Source of the DNA: Gracilimonas halophila
Lineage (GTDB): Bacteria > Bacteroidota > Rhodothermia > Balneolales > Balneolaceae
DNA length: 64,000 bases
Direction of reading: 5' to 3'
NCBI RefSeq assembly: GCF_042684365.1
Contig: NZ_JBHULI010000022.1
Location: 62,001-126,000, forward strand
A program made the position numbers and the translations under genes. The notes under the pieces were generated by a model that did not search any database, had not been told where the DNA came from, and was given only the letters and a program-made list of their open reading frames with translations. Positions 33,010 through 42,232 of this stretch are shown in pieces (position 1 is the first letter of the stretch; each line of letters opens with the position of its first letter).

Positions 33010-34146
33010 ATGGCTGAACTGGAAAACACCCTCAAAAGACCCGTAGAAGAAAAATTTGATGATCATCTTGGGCTTCAGGATGTAGATTATGTAGAGCATT
33101 ATGTAAGCAATGCCAAGCAAGCAGCACACTACTACATTACCACCTTTGGGTTTGAACTGAAGGCCTACTCCGGATTAGAGACGGGCGTAAGGGACCGGGC
33201 TTCGTATTATCTGGAGCAGGGAAATATTCGGTTTGTAATATCGGCTCCGTTAAACAGTAGCTCGCCGATCTCAAAATTTGTGCATAAGCACGGAGATGGA
33301 GTTAAAGATATCGCCATGCACGTGGAGGATGTGGATCGTGCGTTCAACGAATCCGTAAAACGTGGAGCTGAACCGGTTACGGAACCGTATGACATGAAAG
33401 ACGAACATGGGACTATCCGGAGGGCAGCGATCAAAACCTACGGGGATGTTATCCACTCTTTTATAGATCGTTCCGGTTATGATGGTTTATTCATGCCCGG
33501 ATTTCAGCCTAAAGAAAGCTTGGTCAAATCAGAATCTGTTGGCATTCAGTTTGTGGATCATTGTGTTGGAAATGTGGAACTGGGACAGATGGAACGCTGG
33601 GTTGATTTCTATCGGGATGTTCTTGGTTTTACTCAATACATCAGCTTTGACGACAAAGACATTTCTACAGAATATTCTGCTTTAATGAGTCGCGTGATGG
33701 CCGGTGGCCGAGGAATGATCAAATTTCCCATAAACGAACCTGCAGATGGGAAGAAAAAATCCCAGATCGAAGAATACCTTGATTTCTTTGAAGGTCCCGG
33801 AGTGCAACATGTTGCTATGCTTACCGGAGATATCATCGATACCGTAACTAAACTGCGTGATCGGGGTGTAGAATTTCTAAAGGTTCCGACAACGTATTAT
33901 GAGGAATTGGAAGATCGGGTTGGAAAGATCGATGAGCCTGTAGATAAACTTGAAGACCTGGGAATTTTAGTGGATCGTGATGATGAAGGATATCTGCTAC
34001 AGATATTCACCAAGCCGGTGGTTGATCGGCCGACTTTATTTTATGAGATCATTCAGCGTAAAGGCGCCCGTGGTTTTGGAAAAGGAAATTTTAAAGCCCT
34101 TTTCGAAGCTATAGAACGCGAACAAGACCTGAGAGGCAATCTCTGA
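33010..34146 (+). CDS. hpd: 4-hydroxyphenylpyruvate dioxygenase
   Basis: Non-haem iron enzyme that turns 4-hydroxyphenylpyruvate into homogentisate in tyrosine breakdown. The 378-aa protein has two vicinal-oxygen-chelate domains. The iron ligands are His184 (FVDHCVGNVEL), His267 (GPGVQHVAML) and Glu346 (LFYEIIQRKG). The C-terminal signature RKGARGFGKGNFKALFEAIE is complete. It is followed after 77 bp by hmgA, which uses its product, and is divergent from the paa operon. Confidence 0.96.
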   Translation: MAELENTLKRPVEEKFDDHLGLQDVDYVEHYVSNAKQAAHYYITTFGFELKAYSGLETGVRDRASYYLEQGNIRFVISAPLNSSSPISKFVHKHGDGVKDIAMHVEDVDRAFNESVKRGAEPVTEPYDMKDEHGTIRRAAIKTYGDVIHSFIDRSGYDGLFMPGFQPKESLVKSESVGIQFVDHCVGNVELGQMERWVDFYRDVLGFTQYISFDDKDISTEYSALMSRVMAGGRGMIKFPINEPADGKKKSQIEEYLDFFEGPGVQHVAMLTGDIIDTVTKLRDRGVEFLKVPTTYYEELEDRVGKIDEPVDKLEDLGILVDRDDEGYLLQIFTKPVVDRPTLFYEIIQRKGARGFGKGNFKALFEAIEREQDLRGNL

Positions 34147-34162
34147 TTAATTTTAAATGCTT

Positions 34163-34202
34163 AAATGTTGAATGTTAAATGGCCACAAAACCATTTAACA
34201 TT
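34163..34202. repeat. Intercistronic hairpin between hpd and hmgA
   Basis: Perfect 12-bp arms AATGTTAAATGG (34171-34182) and CCATTTAACATT (34191-34202) with an 8-nt loop, flanked by TTTAAA-rich words. The 18-mer at 34163-34180 is identical to 41632-41649. Confidence 0.72.
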
Positions 34203-34223
34203 TAAAACTCAAAATTTAAAAAT

Positions 34224-35384
34224 ATGTACTATCACGCATTAGGAAAGATCCCTCACAAACGCCATACCATATTTCGCCGGCCGGATGGCGAATTGTACAC
34301 TGAAGAACTTTTTGGAGCTGAGGGCTTCCACGGAAATAGTTCGCTGTTGTATCATCACAACATGCCAACCCGGGTGATCAAGATCGCGGAAGGTGCTAAG
34401 TATGAAGTAAAGAAAGCGGACGAGAAAATGCTTCGACACCGCTTGCTGAAGACTAAGGATATTCCTGCCGGAGGGGATCCGGTTTCAGGCCGTAAAGTGC
34501 TGATGTTCAACAATGACATTCAGATCGGTGTAGCCCGCCCTACCGACAGCATGGATTATTTCTACCGAAATGGAGAACACGATGAATTGCTCTTCATACA
34601 TGAAGGCGAAGGGCACATTCAATCCGTATTTGGTCGCCTTGATTTTGGGTATGGTGATTACATATTCCTTCCGCGCGGAACAACCTACCAAATGAATTTT
34701 GAGACCGATGAAGGTCGTTTTCTTTTTGCTGATTCCACCGGGCCGGTCGATTTCCCGAAACGTTATCTATCGGAAATGGGCCAGTTTATGGAGAATTCAC
34801 CATTTTGTGAGCGGGATTTCAGATTACCATCCGAGCAATTATTCTTCCCGGAAGGAGGGGAGTTCGAGGTACGTATTAAAAAAGGAGGGCGTTTCCATCA
34901 TTATACCTTCGATCATCATCCTTGCGATGTAGTAGGATGGGACGGTTACCTCTACCCATGGATTTTCAATATTAAAGACTTTGAGCCTATTACGGGACGC
35001 ATTCACCAACCGCCTCCGGTTCACCAAACATTCAGAGGGCACAATTACGTGGTGTGCAGTTTTTGCCCGCGTAAATTCGATTATCATCCCGAATCCATTC
35101 CGGCACCTTACAATCACTCCAATGTGGACTCCGATGAGATGATCTATTATGTGGAAGGGGATTTTATGAGTCGTGAAGGAATTGGATATGCAGATATCAC
35201 ACTGCATCCGGGGGGTATTCCACACGGACCTCAACCCGGGAAAGCTGAAGCCAGTATCGGGGCTGAAGAAACGGATGAATACGCCGTAATGATCGACACC
35301 TTTCACCCAATGTATGTCACAGAAGATGCAATGCGATTAGATGATTCAAGCTATCCGTATTCCTGGTTGGAAGACAAAGACTGA
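34224..35384 (+). CDS. hmgA: Homogentisate 1,2-dioxygenase
   Basis: 386-aa cupin-type iron dioxygenase that opens the homogentisate ring to maleylacetoacetate. Motifs include FHGNSSLLYHHNMPTRV, the QPPPVHQTFRGHNYVVCSFCPR region, and the candidate iron ligands His298, Glu305 and His334 (YNHSNVDSDEMIYYVEGDF in pieces; HPGGIPHGPQPGK). Length fits bacterial enzymes of the shorter type. Maleylacetoacetate isomerase and fumarylacetoacetase genes are not in this window. Confidence 0.95.
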   Translation: MYYHALGKIPHKRHTIFRRPDGELYTEELFGAEGFHGNSSLLYHHNMPTRVIKIAEGAKYEVKKADEKMLRHRLLKTKDIPAGGDPVSGRKVLMFNNDIQIGVARPTDSMDYFYRNGEHDELLFIHEGEGHIQSVFGRLDFGYGDYIFLPRGTTYQMNFETDEGRFLFADSTGPVDFPKRYLSEMGQFMENSPFCERDFRLPSEQLFFPEGGEFEVRIKKGGRFHHYTFDHHPCDVVGWDGYLYPWIFNIKDFEPITGRIHQPPPVHQTFRGHNYVVCSFCPRKFDYHPESIPAPYNHSNVDSDEMIYYVEGDFMSREGIGYADITLHPGGIPHGPQPGKAEASIGAEETDEYAVMIDTFHPMYVTEDAMRLDDSSYPYSWLEDKD

Positions 35385-35616
35385 GGAGAGGATTTACATA
35401 GAGTTTAGTCTTCATTAGTTAAATTTTAGATATGTTATCTGAAGTGGCTTTAAATAAGTACAACAAATTCATGAATTAGTCGTAGCAAGCATGTGATTTA
35501 ACCATCTGTTATATTTGGAATGGTTTTTCATTTAATTTGCTCTTATCATAAAATCAAAGATTTCAAGATTGGTGTATTACAAAAACGTTATGGATATTTT
35601 AGATTTGAAAAGTAAC

Positions 35617-36318
35617 ATGTTATTTAAAGGAAGTAAGTTATTATTGATTCTTTGTTTAGTAGCGGGGTTGTCGGCTTGTAAGAGCAGCCAAAAGGCAACA
35701 GAGCAAAATAGCGAAGAGATAACAGAGACTTCGGATGCAGATGATAAGTTGGAGGAGTTGTTTTGGGCCCGGCAAGACAGTGCCCGTATGAACTTCACAG
35801 AAGCTGACGCTGAGTTTATGACAGGAATGATAGCTCATCATGCTCAAGCATTGATCATGTCTCGTCTGGCCCCCGAAAATAATGCCGGTTCGCAAATTCA
35901 AGTTTTAGCGGCCCGAATCATAAATGCCCAAAAAGATGAGATCAAATCTATGCAAAAGTGGCTTCGTGACCGTGAACAACCGGTTCCCGAAGTACATATT
36001 GAAGGTCTTAATCTCATGATACACGGTCTGGGAGATGATCATATGAAAATGGATCATACCAACATGGCAGGAATGTTATCTCCGGCTCAGCTCAAAGAGT
36101 TATCAGAAGCCAAAGGCCAGGAGTTTGATCGGCTTTATTTAAAATATATGATCGATCACCATAAAGGTGCCGTAACTATGGTTGAAAAGCTTTTTAGTAC
36201 TGATGGGGCAGCTCAGGATGAAGGCGCTTTCCGTTTAGCCACAGATATACAGGTGGACCAAAAAACAGAGATTGCACGTATGCAGCTTATGCTGGATGAA
36301 ATGACTGCATCCAAGTAA
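35617..36318 (+). CDS. DUF305 family lipoprotein
   Basis: Secreted lipoprotein of about 233 aa. I use the ATG at 35617, which gives a compact lipoprotein signal (MLFKGSKLLLILCLVAGLSAC, lipobox LSAC). ATG 35590 and TTG 35569 are in-frame alternatives. Two DUF305 repeats follow, with the His pairs MIAHHAQALIMS and MIDHHKGAVTMVEKLF and the Met/His-rich segment HGLGDDHMKMDHTNMAG between them. Such residues suggest metal (copper) handling, but no function is proven. It lies 50 bp before the LVIVD lipoprotein gene and is probably co-transcribed with it. Confidence 0.87.
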   Translation: MLFKGSKLLLILCLVAGLSACKSSQKATEQNSEEITETSDADDKLEELFWARQDSARMNFTEADAEFMTGMIAHHAQALIMSRLAPENNAGSQIQVLAARIINAQKDEIKSMQKWLRDREQPVPEVHIEGLNLMIHGLGDDHMKMDHTNMAGMLSPAQLKELSEAKGQEFDRLYLKYMIDHHKGAVTMVEKLFSTDGAAQDEGAFRLATDIQVDQKTEIARMQLMLDEMTASK

Positions 36319-36367
36319 CCAAAAAAATTAAAAATTTTATTTTAACAGAAACCAACCCTTAAAATTT

Positions 36368-38380
36368 ATGATGAAATCAGATACAATTAAGAGCCCGGCT
36401 ACTTTTACCGGCTCATTCAAAATACTATTTATGTTGGCTCTGGCAGTGGGTGCTTATGGGTGTTCTTCATCTTCTATGATGGATGATACCTCAGCAACAG
36501 TTCCATCCATTGAGCCTAAGCCAATGACGGAAGTAACACCGCCAAGCCCGGATCCCAGGGTAGGATTAAAAGCCGGACTATTTGATGCTGAAGAAGCAAT
36601 TTGGAACCTGAATATGCTTTCTCAAACTCCGCCACCTGAAAATTTTGTAGGTGTTACCAATTCAGACCTTGCTTTCAAAGATAATTATGCTTTTCAGGGT
36701 AATTATAATGGTGTGATCGTTTGGGATGTGTCAAACCCAAGATCTCCGGAATTGGTGGTCGATTATTTATGCCCGGCCTCACAAAGTGATGTTTCTGTCT
36801 ACGGGAACTTAATGTTTGTTTCCGGGGAAGGATTTGGCGGACGCCTCGACTGTGGTACTGAAGGAGTTCAAACAGCAGTAAGTAAGGATAGACTTCGCGG
36901 TATTCGAATTTTTGATATTACTAATATTGAAGAACCCAAGTACATCGCAAATGTGCAAACATGTCGCGGTTCACACACACATTCTGTATTAAAAGACCCT
37001 GAAGATGATGAAAATGTATACATCTATGTGTCAGGTTCTGCTCCTGTACGTCCTGCTGAGGAAATGCCTGAATGTGTTAATGCAATGCCTGAAGATGATC
37101 CAAATTCATCTCTATTCAGAATAGAGGTTATTAAGGTGCCATTAGATAATCCCGAAGAAGCTGCGATTGCAAGCTCTCCGAGAATTTTTGAAGACCTCAA
37201 AGCTCCTCCAACTCACGGTCTTGCTCCTGCCGACCTTGAAAGAGTTCGGGAAGCTGAGGAAAGTGGAGCTTTTATAGTAGAAATTGGAGGAACACCACGT
37301 GTGCTTCCTGATCGTTTTGTAAGTCAGTTGATGGGTAACGTCATGCAAGAACGAGGCAACGAAACCGGCGAACCTACTGCTGCTGACAGCGCTGCGCTCA
37401 GAGAACAACTGCCCGACATGATCGCTCAAATGTTTGGTGGCGGTGATGACGCTGAAGAACGAGGCCCTAACCAGTGCCATGATATTACATTGTATCCTGA
37501 AATTGGATTGGCGGGTGGTGCTTGTGAAGGTTATGGACTTTTACTTGATATCACTGACCCGGTAAATCCAAAACGTGTTGATGCAGTTGCAGATTCTAAC
37601 TTCTCATACTGGCACTCTGCTACCTTCAGCAATGATGGTAAAAAAGTATTGTTTACGGATGAGTGGGGCGGAGGCGGACAGCCTAAGTGTCGCGAGACAG
37701 ATCCTTATGAGTGGGGAGCAAACGCTTTATTCACTATTAATGATGACAGAGAAATGGAATTCCAAAGCTACTATAAGCTTTCTGCTCCACAAACTGAGTT
37801 AGAAAATTGTGTGGCTCACAATGGTTCTTTGATTCCTGTTCCTGGTCGTGAGATCATGGTTCAGTCTTGGTATCAGGGAGGTATCTCAGTGTTTGACTGG
37901 ACAGATGTCTCTAACCCTGTTGAGATTGCTTTTCATGATCGCGGACCTACAGATGCAACAAGCATGGGTATGGGTGGAAGCTGGTCAGTTTACTGGTACA
38001 ATGGTTTGATCATCAACTCTGAGATAGCCCGTGGGTTGGATATTTTTGAATTAGAACCAAGCCCATATATCACTCAAAACGAGATCGATGCTGCAAATAC
38101 AGTTAAGTTGGATTACCTGAATGCTCAGGGACAGCCAAAGTTCGAATGGCCCACTACTTTTGCCTTAGCTAAAGCATATGTGGATCAACTTGACAGAAAT
38201 GAAGGATTAAGTGATGCAGATATTGCGTCTTTACGTGCAGGTATCAGCAATGCTGAACGTGGTAATAAGAATGTGTTGAATGAATTAGCCGGCAATATTG
38301 AAGCTAAAGCTCGTTCTTCTTCACAATCTGAGAAAGTCCGAACCTTGGCACAAACGCTGAGAGATCTGGCATCCATGTAA
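36368..38380 (+). CDS. LVIVD-repeat lipoprotein, putative beta-propeller
   Basis: 670-aa outer-surface or periplasmic lipoprotein. The signal ends in a lipobox-like AYGC followed by SSSS. The body has propeller-type repeats of the LVIVD kind (GVIVWDVSNPRSPELV, GIRIFDITNIEEPKYI, GLLLDITDPVNPKRV, GISVFDWTDVSNPVEI). Conserved histidines and cysteines occur in CRGSHTHSV, CHDITLYPE and CVAHNGSLIPVPG. Between blades there is a charged insertion (about 250-370) with a Gly/Glu-rich tract. The function is unknown; the pairing with DUF305 suggests an extracytoplasmic role, perhaps with metals. A strong terminator follows. Confidence 0.85.
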   Translation: MMKSDTIKSPATFTGSFKILFMLALAVGAYGCSSSSMMDDTSATVPSIEPKPMTEVTPPSPDPRVGLKAGLFDAEEAIWNLNMLSQTPPPENFVGVTNSDLAFKDNYAFQGNYNGVIVWDVSNPRSPELVVDYLCPASQSDVSVYGNLMFVSGEGFGGRLDCGTEGVQTAVSKDRLRGIRIFDITNIEEPKYIANVQTCRGSHTHSVLKDPEDDENVYIYVSGSAPVRPAEEMPECVNAMPEDDPNSSLFRIEVIKVPLDNPEEAAIASSPRIFEDLKAPPTHGLAPADLERVREAEESGAFIVEIGGTPRVLPDRFVSQLMGNVMQERGNETGEPTAADSAALREQLPDMIAQMFGGGDDAEERGPNQCHDITLYPEIGLAGGACEGYGLLLDITDPVNPKRVDAVADSNFSYWHSATFSNDGKKVLFTDEWGGGGQPKCRETDPYEWGANALFTINDDREMEFQSYYKLSAPQTELENCVAHNGSLIPVPGREIMVQSWYQGGISVFDWTDVSNPVEIAFHDRGPTDATSMGMGGSWSVYWYNGLIINSEIARGLDIFELEPSPYITQNEIDAANTVKLDYLNAQGQPKFEWPTTFALAKAYVDQLDRNEGLSDADIASLRAGISNAERGNKNVLNELAGNIEAKARSSSQSEKVRTLAQTLRDLASM

Positions 38381-38408
38381 CAGGATTCATACAATCTGAG
38401 TTAAATTT

Positions 38409-38446
38409 AAATCCTGCTCCGTTTTTTCGGGGCAGGATTTTTTTTC
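38409..38446 (+). terminator. Rho-independent terminator after the DUF305-LVIVD unit
   Basis: A 12-bp stem with one mismatch, AATCCTGCTCCG (38410-38421) and CGGGGCAGGATT (38428-38439), with a T-rich loop, followed by a run of T to 38446. It lies 30 bp past the LVIVD stop codon on the same strand. Confidence 0.88.
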
Positions 38447-38529
38447 CTGACTTTATCTGATAAGCTCTTGCACCTCTGAAGATTCCTAATCATATTCATG
38501 ACCAAAATTTTAATATATAAACAGCTCAC

Positions 38530-39876
38530 ATGAAAAAGCTTCTACTTCTCCCTCTGTTATTTTTATTAGTGTATACTCACAGTTTTGGGCAAAATTACCC
38601 GCAGATCCTTTCTATGAAAGAACGTGCTGAAGTTATAGATGATCTGCTTAAAGATAAGGTTCAAAATGTACTTCCGGGTCTGATGGAACGTACCGGTATT
38701 GATATGTGGGTGGTAGTTTCAAGGGAATATAATGAAGACCCTGTGATCAAAACGCTGTTACCTGCTACATGGCATGCTGCTCGCCGTAGAACAATTTTGG
38801 TAATGCATAATCTTGGAAATGGGAAAGTAGAAACACTTGCTGTAGCCAGATATGATGTGGGTGAAATGTTTAAAAGAGCATGGGACCCGGAATCAGAACC
38901 TGATCAGTGGAAAAGGCTGGCAGAGGTCATAGAAGAAAGAGACCCTGAAAAGATAGGAATAAATATTTCAGAGATCTGGGGGCATGCCGATGGTTTAGTT
39001 GTTACAGATCACGAGGAAATGAAAGCTGCGATCGGTGAAGAATATGCAAACCGCTTGGTCTCTGCTGAGAAGCTTGCAGTAGGCTGGCTTGAAACACGTA
39101 CTCAAAAAGAGATGCAGATCTATCCGCAAATTGTCCGGATTGCACATGATATCATTGCAGAAGGATTCTCGGATAAAGTTATACAACCGGGTGTAACAAC
39201 CACCGAGGATGTTGTATGGTGGTATCGGGAGAAGATCAGGGAACTGAAGTTGATCACATGGTTTCACCCCAGTGTATCTATTCAGCGAGCTGATCCGGAA
39301 TCCTTTGATCATCTAAGAACCTTTGATAGTCGTCCAGGTGAGAATGTCATCATTCCCGGTGACTTGCTGCACGTAGATTTCGGGATCAAATACCTTCGCT
39401 TGAATACAGATACCCAGCAGCACGCATATGTACTGCGTCCCGGTGAAACAGAAGTGCCCGAATATCTCCGTAAAGCATTTGAAAATGGAAATCGTGTACA
39501 GGATATATTTACCAACAATTTCAGAGAAGGACGTACCGGGAATGAAGTACTTAAAATGTCTCGTGAACAAGCCATTGAAGAGGGATTGAAGCCGAGTATT
39601 TATACTCATCCGTTAGGATATCACGGTCACGCTGCTGGAACCACATTAGGAATGTGGGATGCCCAGGATGGCGTGCCGGGAGATGGTGACTACCCGCTAC
39701 ATTTGAACACAGCTTATTCCATTGAATTGAATGCGGCCACCTATATAGAAGAATGGGGTAAAGAGATCCGCATTATGCTGGAAGAAGATGCTTTCTTTGA
39801 TGAGACTGGTGTCTGGTATATTGATGGCCGACAGCGTGAGATCATGACTGTACCTCGTGTGCCTGCTAAACAGTAA
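38530..39876 (+). CDS. M24-family metallopeptidase (Xaa-Pro aminopeptidase type), secreted
   Basis: 448-aa peptidase with a signal peptide (LLLLPLLFLLVYTHSFGQ). The N-terminal creatinase-like domain spans about 25-185. The pita-bread catalytic domain has the metal ligands Asp283 (LLHVDFGIKY), Asp294 (LNTDTQQHAY), a His in THPLGYHGHAAG (360-367), Glu399 (YSIELNAAT) and Glu418 (RIMLEEDAFF). All five ligand positions are present, so it should be active. It would release N-terminal residues next to proline from peptides in the periplasm. Single gene. Confidence 0.92.
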   Translation: MKKLLLLPLLFLLVYTHSFGQNYPQILSMKERAEVIDDLLKDKVQNVLPGLMERTGIDMWVVVSREYNEDPVIKTLLPATWHAARRRTILVMHNLGNGKVETLAVARYDVGEMFKRAWDPESEPDQWKRLAEVIEERDPEKIGINISEIWGHADGLVVTDHEEMKAAIGEEYANRLVSAEKLAVGWLETRTQKEMQIYPQIVRIAHDIIAEGFSDKVIQPGVTTTEDVVWWYREKIRELKLITWFHPSVSIQRADPESFDHLRTFDSRPGENVIIPGDLLHVDFGIKYLRLNTDTQQHAYVLRPGETEVPEYLRKAFENGNRVQDIFTNNFREGRTGNEVLKMSREQAIEEGLKPSIYTHPLGYHGHAAGTTLGMWDAQDGVPGDGDYPLHLNTAYSIELNAATYIEEWGKEIRIMLEEDAFFDETGVWYIDGRQREIMTVPRVPAKQ

Positions 39877-39974
39877 AGTAGACCACCTGTTAATGCAATA
39901 CAGTCTACGGTCTTGATATCTTTTTAAATCTTTTGGGAGCATCTGCTATAATCTGTAAAATCAGTTAGAGTAAA

Positions 39975-41627
39975 ATGGAGTTCAATAGTTTAGAAGAAAA
40001 GATAAGTCATGCAAGGAGTATTTCTGAATCGTTACCTGACTTGAATGTAGATTTCAGAAAGCTACTGAAAAGAGGTATTGGGACCGAAAAGGTATATCTG
40101 ACCTACAGGGATGAAAGTCAGAATAGAACAGAGATAACCTATCGTGGGTTCTATGAGTATGTGTTGAATACAGCAAGATTTTATCAGTCTAAAGGACTCC
40201 AGCCAGGGGATAAAATTGCCACTATTTCCCATAACCACTGGCATACCGTGGTGCATTATTTTGCGGCCTGGTTTTGTGGATTGGTGGTGGTGCCGGTAAA
40301 TCTTGGAGAAGATGATAATCGCATTACCTACATTCTGGAAAACGCAGAAGTGAAGTTAGTACTGGTCAGAGATGAATATGCAGAACGAATTCAGTCTGTC
40401 ATTGGCGAAAATGAACAGCTTGGCAACATAGAAGTGGTTATATGTGATGAATCCGTTGATTCTTTTTCCACACAAGACGGCGAGCTACGGGAAGCAAAGA
40501 TCAATATTGAATCAGAAGCGCTGATCGTATTTACCTCCGGTACCACCGGGAACCCCAAAGGAGTTGTTTTAACTCAGCGTAATCTACTGGAAGATGCCCG
40601 AGCGGTCAGTCAATGGTATAACATTGATGGTCAAACAAAAATGATGTGTGTTTTACCCATTCATCATGTGAATGGCACGGTGGTGACCATGGTCACGCCG
40701 TTTTTTGTGGGCGGATCCACGGTGTTGAATAAGAAGTTCAGTGCTGGAGGTTTTTTCAAAGCCATTGAAGAAGAGCAGGTTCATATCGTTAGTGTAGTGC
40801 CGACCTTGCTGCAGTATCTAACCAACTACTATGAAGGAAAGGATGCTCCCGGATCGAAGCAGTTTCGCCATATCATTTGCGGGGCGGGGCCGCTGACAGT
40901 GAAAGTGGCTCAGAACTTTGAGGAGAAATTCGGCATTCCCATCATTCATGGATATGGACTTTCGGAAACCACATGCTATTCCTGCTTTATTCCGGTAGAT
41001 CAGCCCAAAAAAGAACACAATAAATGGATGCGGGATTTTAGCTATCCAAGTATTGGAATCCCGGTTTCTGCCAACGAGATGGACATTCAGGATGAACAAG
41101 GTAATTCCCTGCCGGAATGCGAAAGGGGAGAAATTATCATCCGCGGAGTCAATGTGATGAAAGGATACTTCAATAACAGGGAAGCGAATGAGTCAGCATT
41201 TAAAAATGGCTGGTTTCGAAGCGGGGATGAAGGCTTCATCAAAAAAGACAAAGAGGGTAATCCTTACTTTTTCATTACGGGAAGGCTGAAAGAGCTGATC
41301 ATTCGCGGGGGCATTAACCTGGCTCCATTGGAAATTGATGAAGTGATCAATAAAGCCCCGGGTGTAAAAGCCGGAATTGCGGTGGGATTTGAAAACGACT
41401 GGTACGGAGAGGAAGTCGGTGCGTATGTGCAGCTCAAAGAAGAAGCGGAGCAAGACGAAGAAGCTATTTTAGAGTATTTCCGGGCACATCTGCCATTTTC
41501 AAAGTCACCCAAGGTGGTTGTATTTGGGGAAGAACTTCCGGTAACCTCCACCGGTAAGTATCAGCGACTCAAAGTGGCGCATTTGTTTGACGAATGGAAA
41601 GAGATACAGTTTAAAAAAAATGAATAA
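39975..41627 (+). CDS. Acyl-CoA ligase of the ANL (AMP-binding) superfamily
   Basis: 550-aa adenylate-forming enzyme that activates a carboxylic acid as acyl-AMP and then acyl-CoA. The P-loop-like motif is VFTSGTTGNPKGVVL, the A5 region is GYGLSETTCYS, the hinge lies near GRLKELIIRGGINLAP, and the catalytic Lys is in TSTGKYQRLK. The substrate is not evident. It is about 100 residues longer than phenylacetate-CoA ligase (PaaK) and has a normal FadD/CaiC-like layout, so I do not assign it as PaaK. It converges on a hotdog thioesterase gene, with a strong hairpin between the two. Confidence 0.9.
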   Translation: MEFNSLEEKISHARSISESLPDLNVDFRKLLKRGIGTEKVYLTYRDESQNRTEITYRGFYEYVLNTARFYQSKGLQPGDKIATISHNHWHTVVHYFAAWFCGLVVVPVNLGEDDNRITYILENAEVKLVLVRDEYAERIQSVIGENEQLGNIEVVICDESVDSFSTQDGELREAKINIESEALIVFTSGTTGNPKGVVLTQRNLLEDARAVSQWYNIDGQTKMMCVLPIHHVNGTVVTMVTPFFVGGSTVLNKKFSAGGFFKAIEEEQVHIVSVVPTLLQYLTNYYEGKDAPGSKQFRHIICGAGPLTVKVAQNFEEKFGIPIIHGYGLSETTCYSCFIPVDQPKKEHNKWMRDFSYPSIGIPVSANEMDIQDEQGNSLPECERGEIIIRGVNVMKGYFNNREANESAFKNGWFRSGDEGFIKKDKEGNPYFFITGRLKELIIRGGINLAPLEIDEVINKAPGVKAGIAVGFENDWYGEEVGAYVQLKEEAEQDEEAILEYFRAHLPFSKSPKVVVFGEELPVTSTGKYQRLKVAHLFDEWKEIQFKKNE

Positions 41628-41689
41628 TTTTAAATGTTGAATGTTAAATAGCTCTCTCATTTAACATTCAACATTTTGTATTTAAAATT
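41626..41689. terminator. Bidirectional hairpin between convergent genes
   Basis: Perfect 18-bp arms, AAATGTTGAATGTTAAAT (41632-41649) and its reverse complement (41659-41676), with a 9-nt loop. They are enclosed by outer arms AATTTTAAA/TTTAAAATT (41626-41634, 41681-41689). It fills the gap between the stop codons of the ligase (+) and thioesterase (-) genes, so it may end both transcripts. It shares its arm sequence with the hpd/hmgA spacer. Confidence 0.7.
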
Positions 41690-42116
41690 ACCTATTCACT
41701 ACCGCAAGCGTACAACGCGAAGTACAAACCAACTTATCCCGTTTATCCCGTATTTCGCATTCCCAAACCTGTATCTTTCTCCCGGTGTTAATAGGCCTAG
41801 CGGTCCCGGTAACTTTTCCTCCCATTTTCACCGACCGGATATGATTGGCATTGATCTCAACTCCTACCACAGTTTTGTCCATACCTTCGAGCAAAAACCA
41901 TCCACCGACTGAGCACAATGTTTCAGCTAATGCAACTGAGGCTCCACCATGCAATACTCCAAATGGCTGTACAGAATTTTCATTCACCGGCATGTTTGCA
42001 ACAATTTTATCTTTTGAGAGATGCTCAAATTCTATCCCAAGAGCATGCCCCATGTGCTTATGCTCAAAGTTGAAGTAGATTTTAGCTTTTTCTTTTAATG
42101 AATCATCAACAAACAT
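41688..42116 (-). CDS. PaaI/YbgC-type hotdog thioesterase
   Basis: 142-aa acyl-CoA thioesterase of the 4HBT family. The core is QPFGVLHGGASVALAETLCSVGGWFL with a catalytic Glu in place of the Asp seen in PaaI, followed by VGVEINANHIRSVK. The C-terminal strand reads VWECEIRDKRDKLVCTSRCTLAV. The substrate may be a fatty or aromatic acyl-CoA. The gene is divergent from fadD (116-bp spacer), consistent with a shared fatty-acid-responsive region, though no operator was found. Confidence 0.88.
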   Translation of the reverse strand: MFVDDSLKEKAKIYFNFEHKHMGHALGIEFEHLSKDKIVANMPVNENSVQPFGVLHGGASVALAETLCSVGGWFLLEGMDKTVVGVEINANHIRSVKMGGKVTGTARPINTGRKIQVWECEIRDKRDKLVCTSRCTLAVVNR

Positions 42117-42232
42117 AAAACTTGAATTTGATTAACGGTGTTAAGTTATTAAAATAAAGGTATGGAATCGCTTTCAAATGAAAGATGAAAGTGTATCTTA
42201 TTCAATATCCGTGAACATGATAGGAAAATATT

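Noticed and set aside
39975..41627. AMP-binding ligase as the missing phenylacetate-CoA ligase (PaaK)
   Set aside because: It is about 100 residues too long for PaaK and has CaiC/FadD-type motifs; it lies 7 kb from the paa operon on the other strand.
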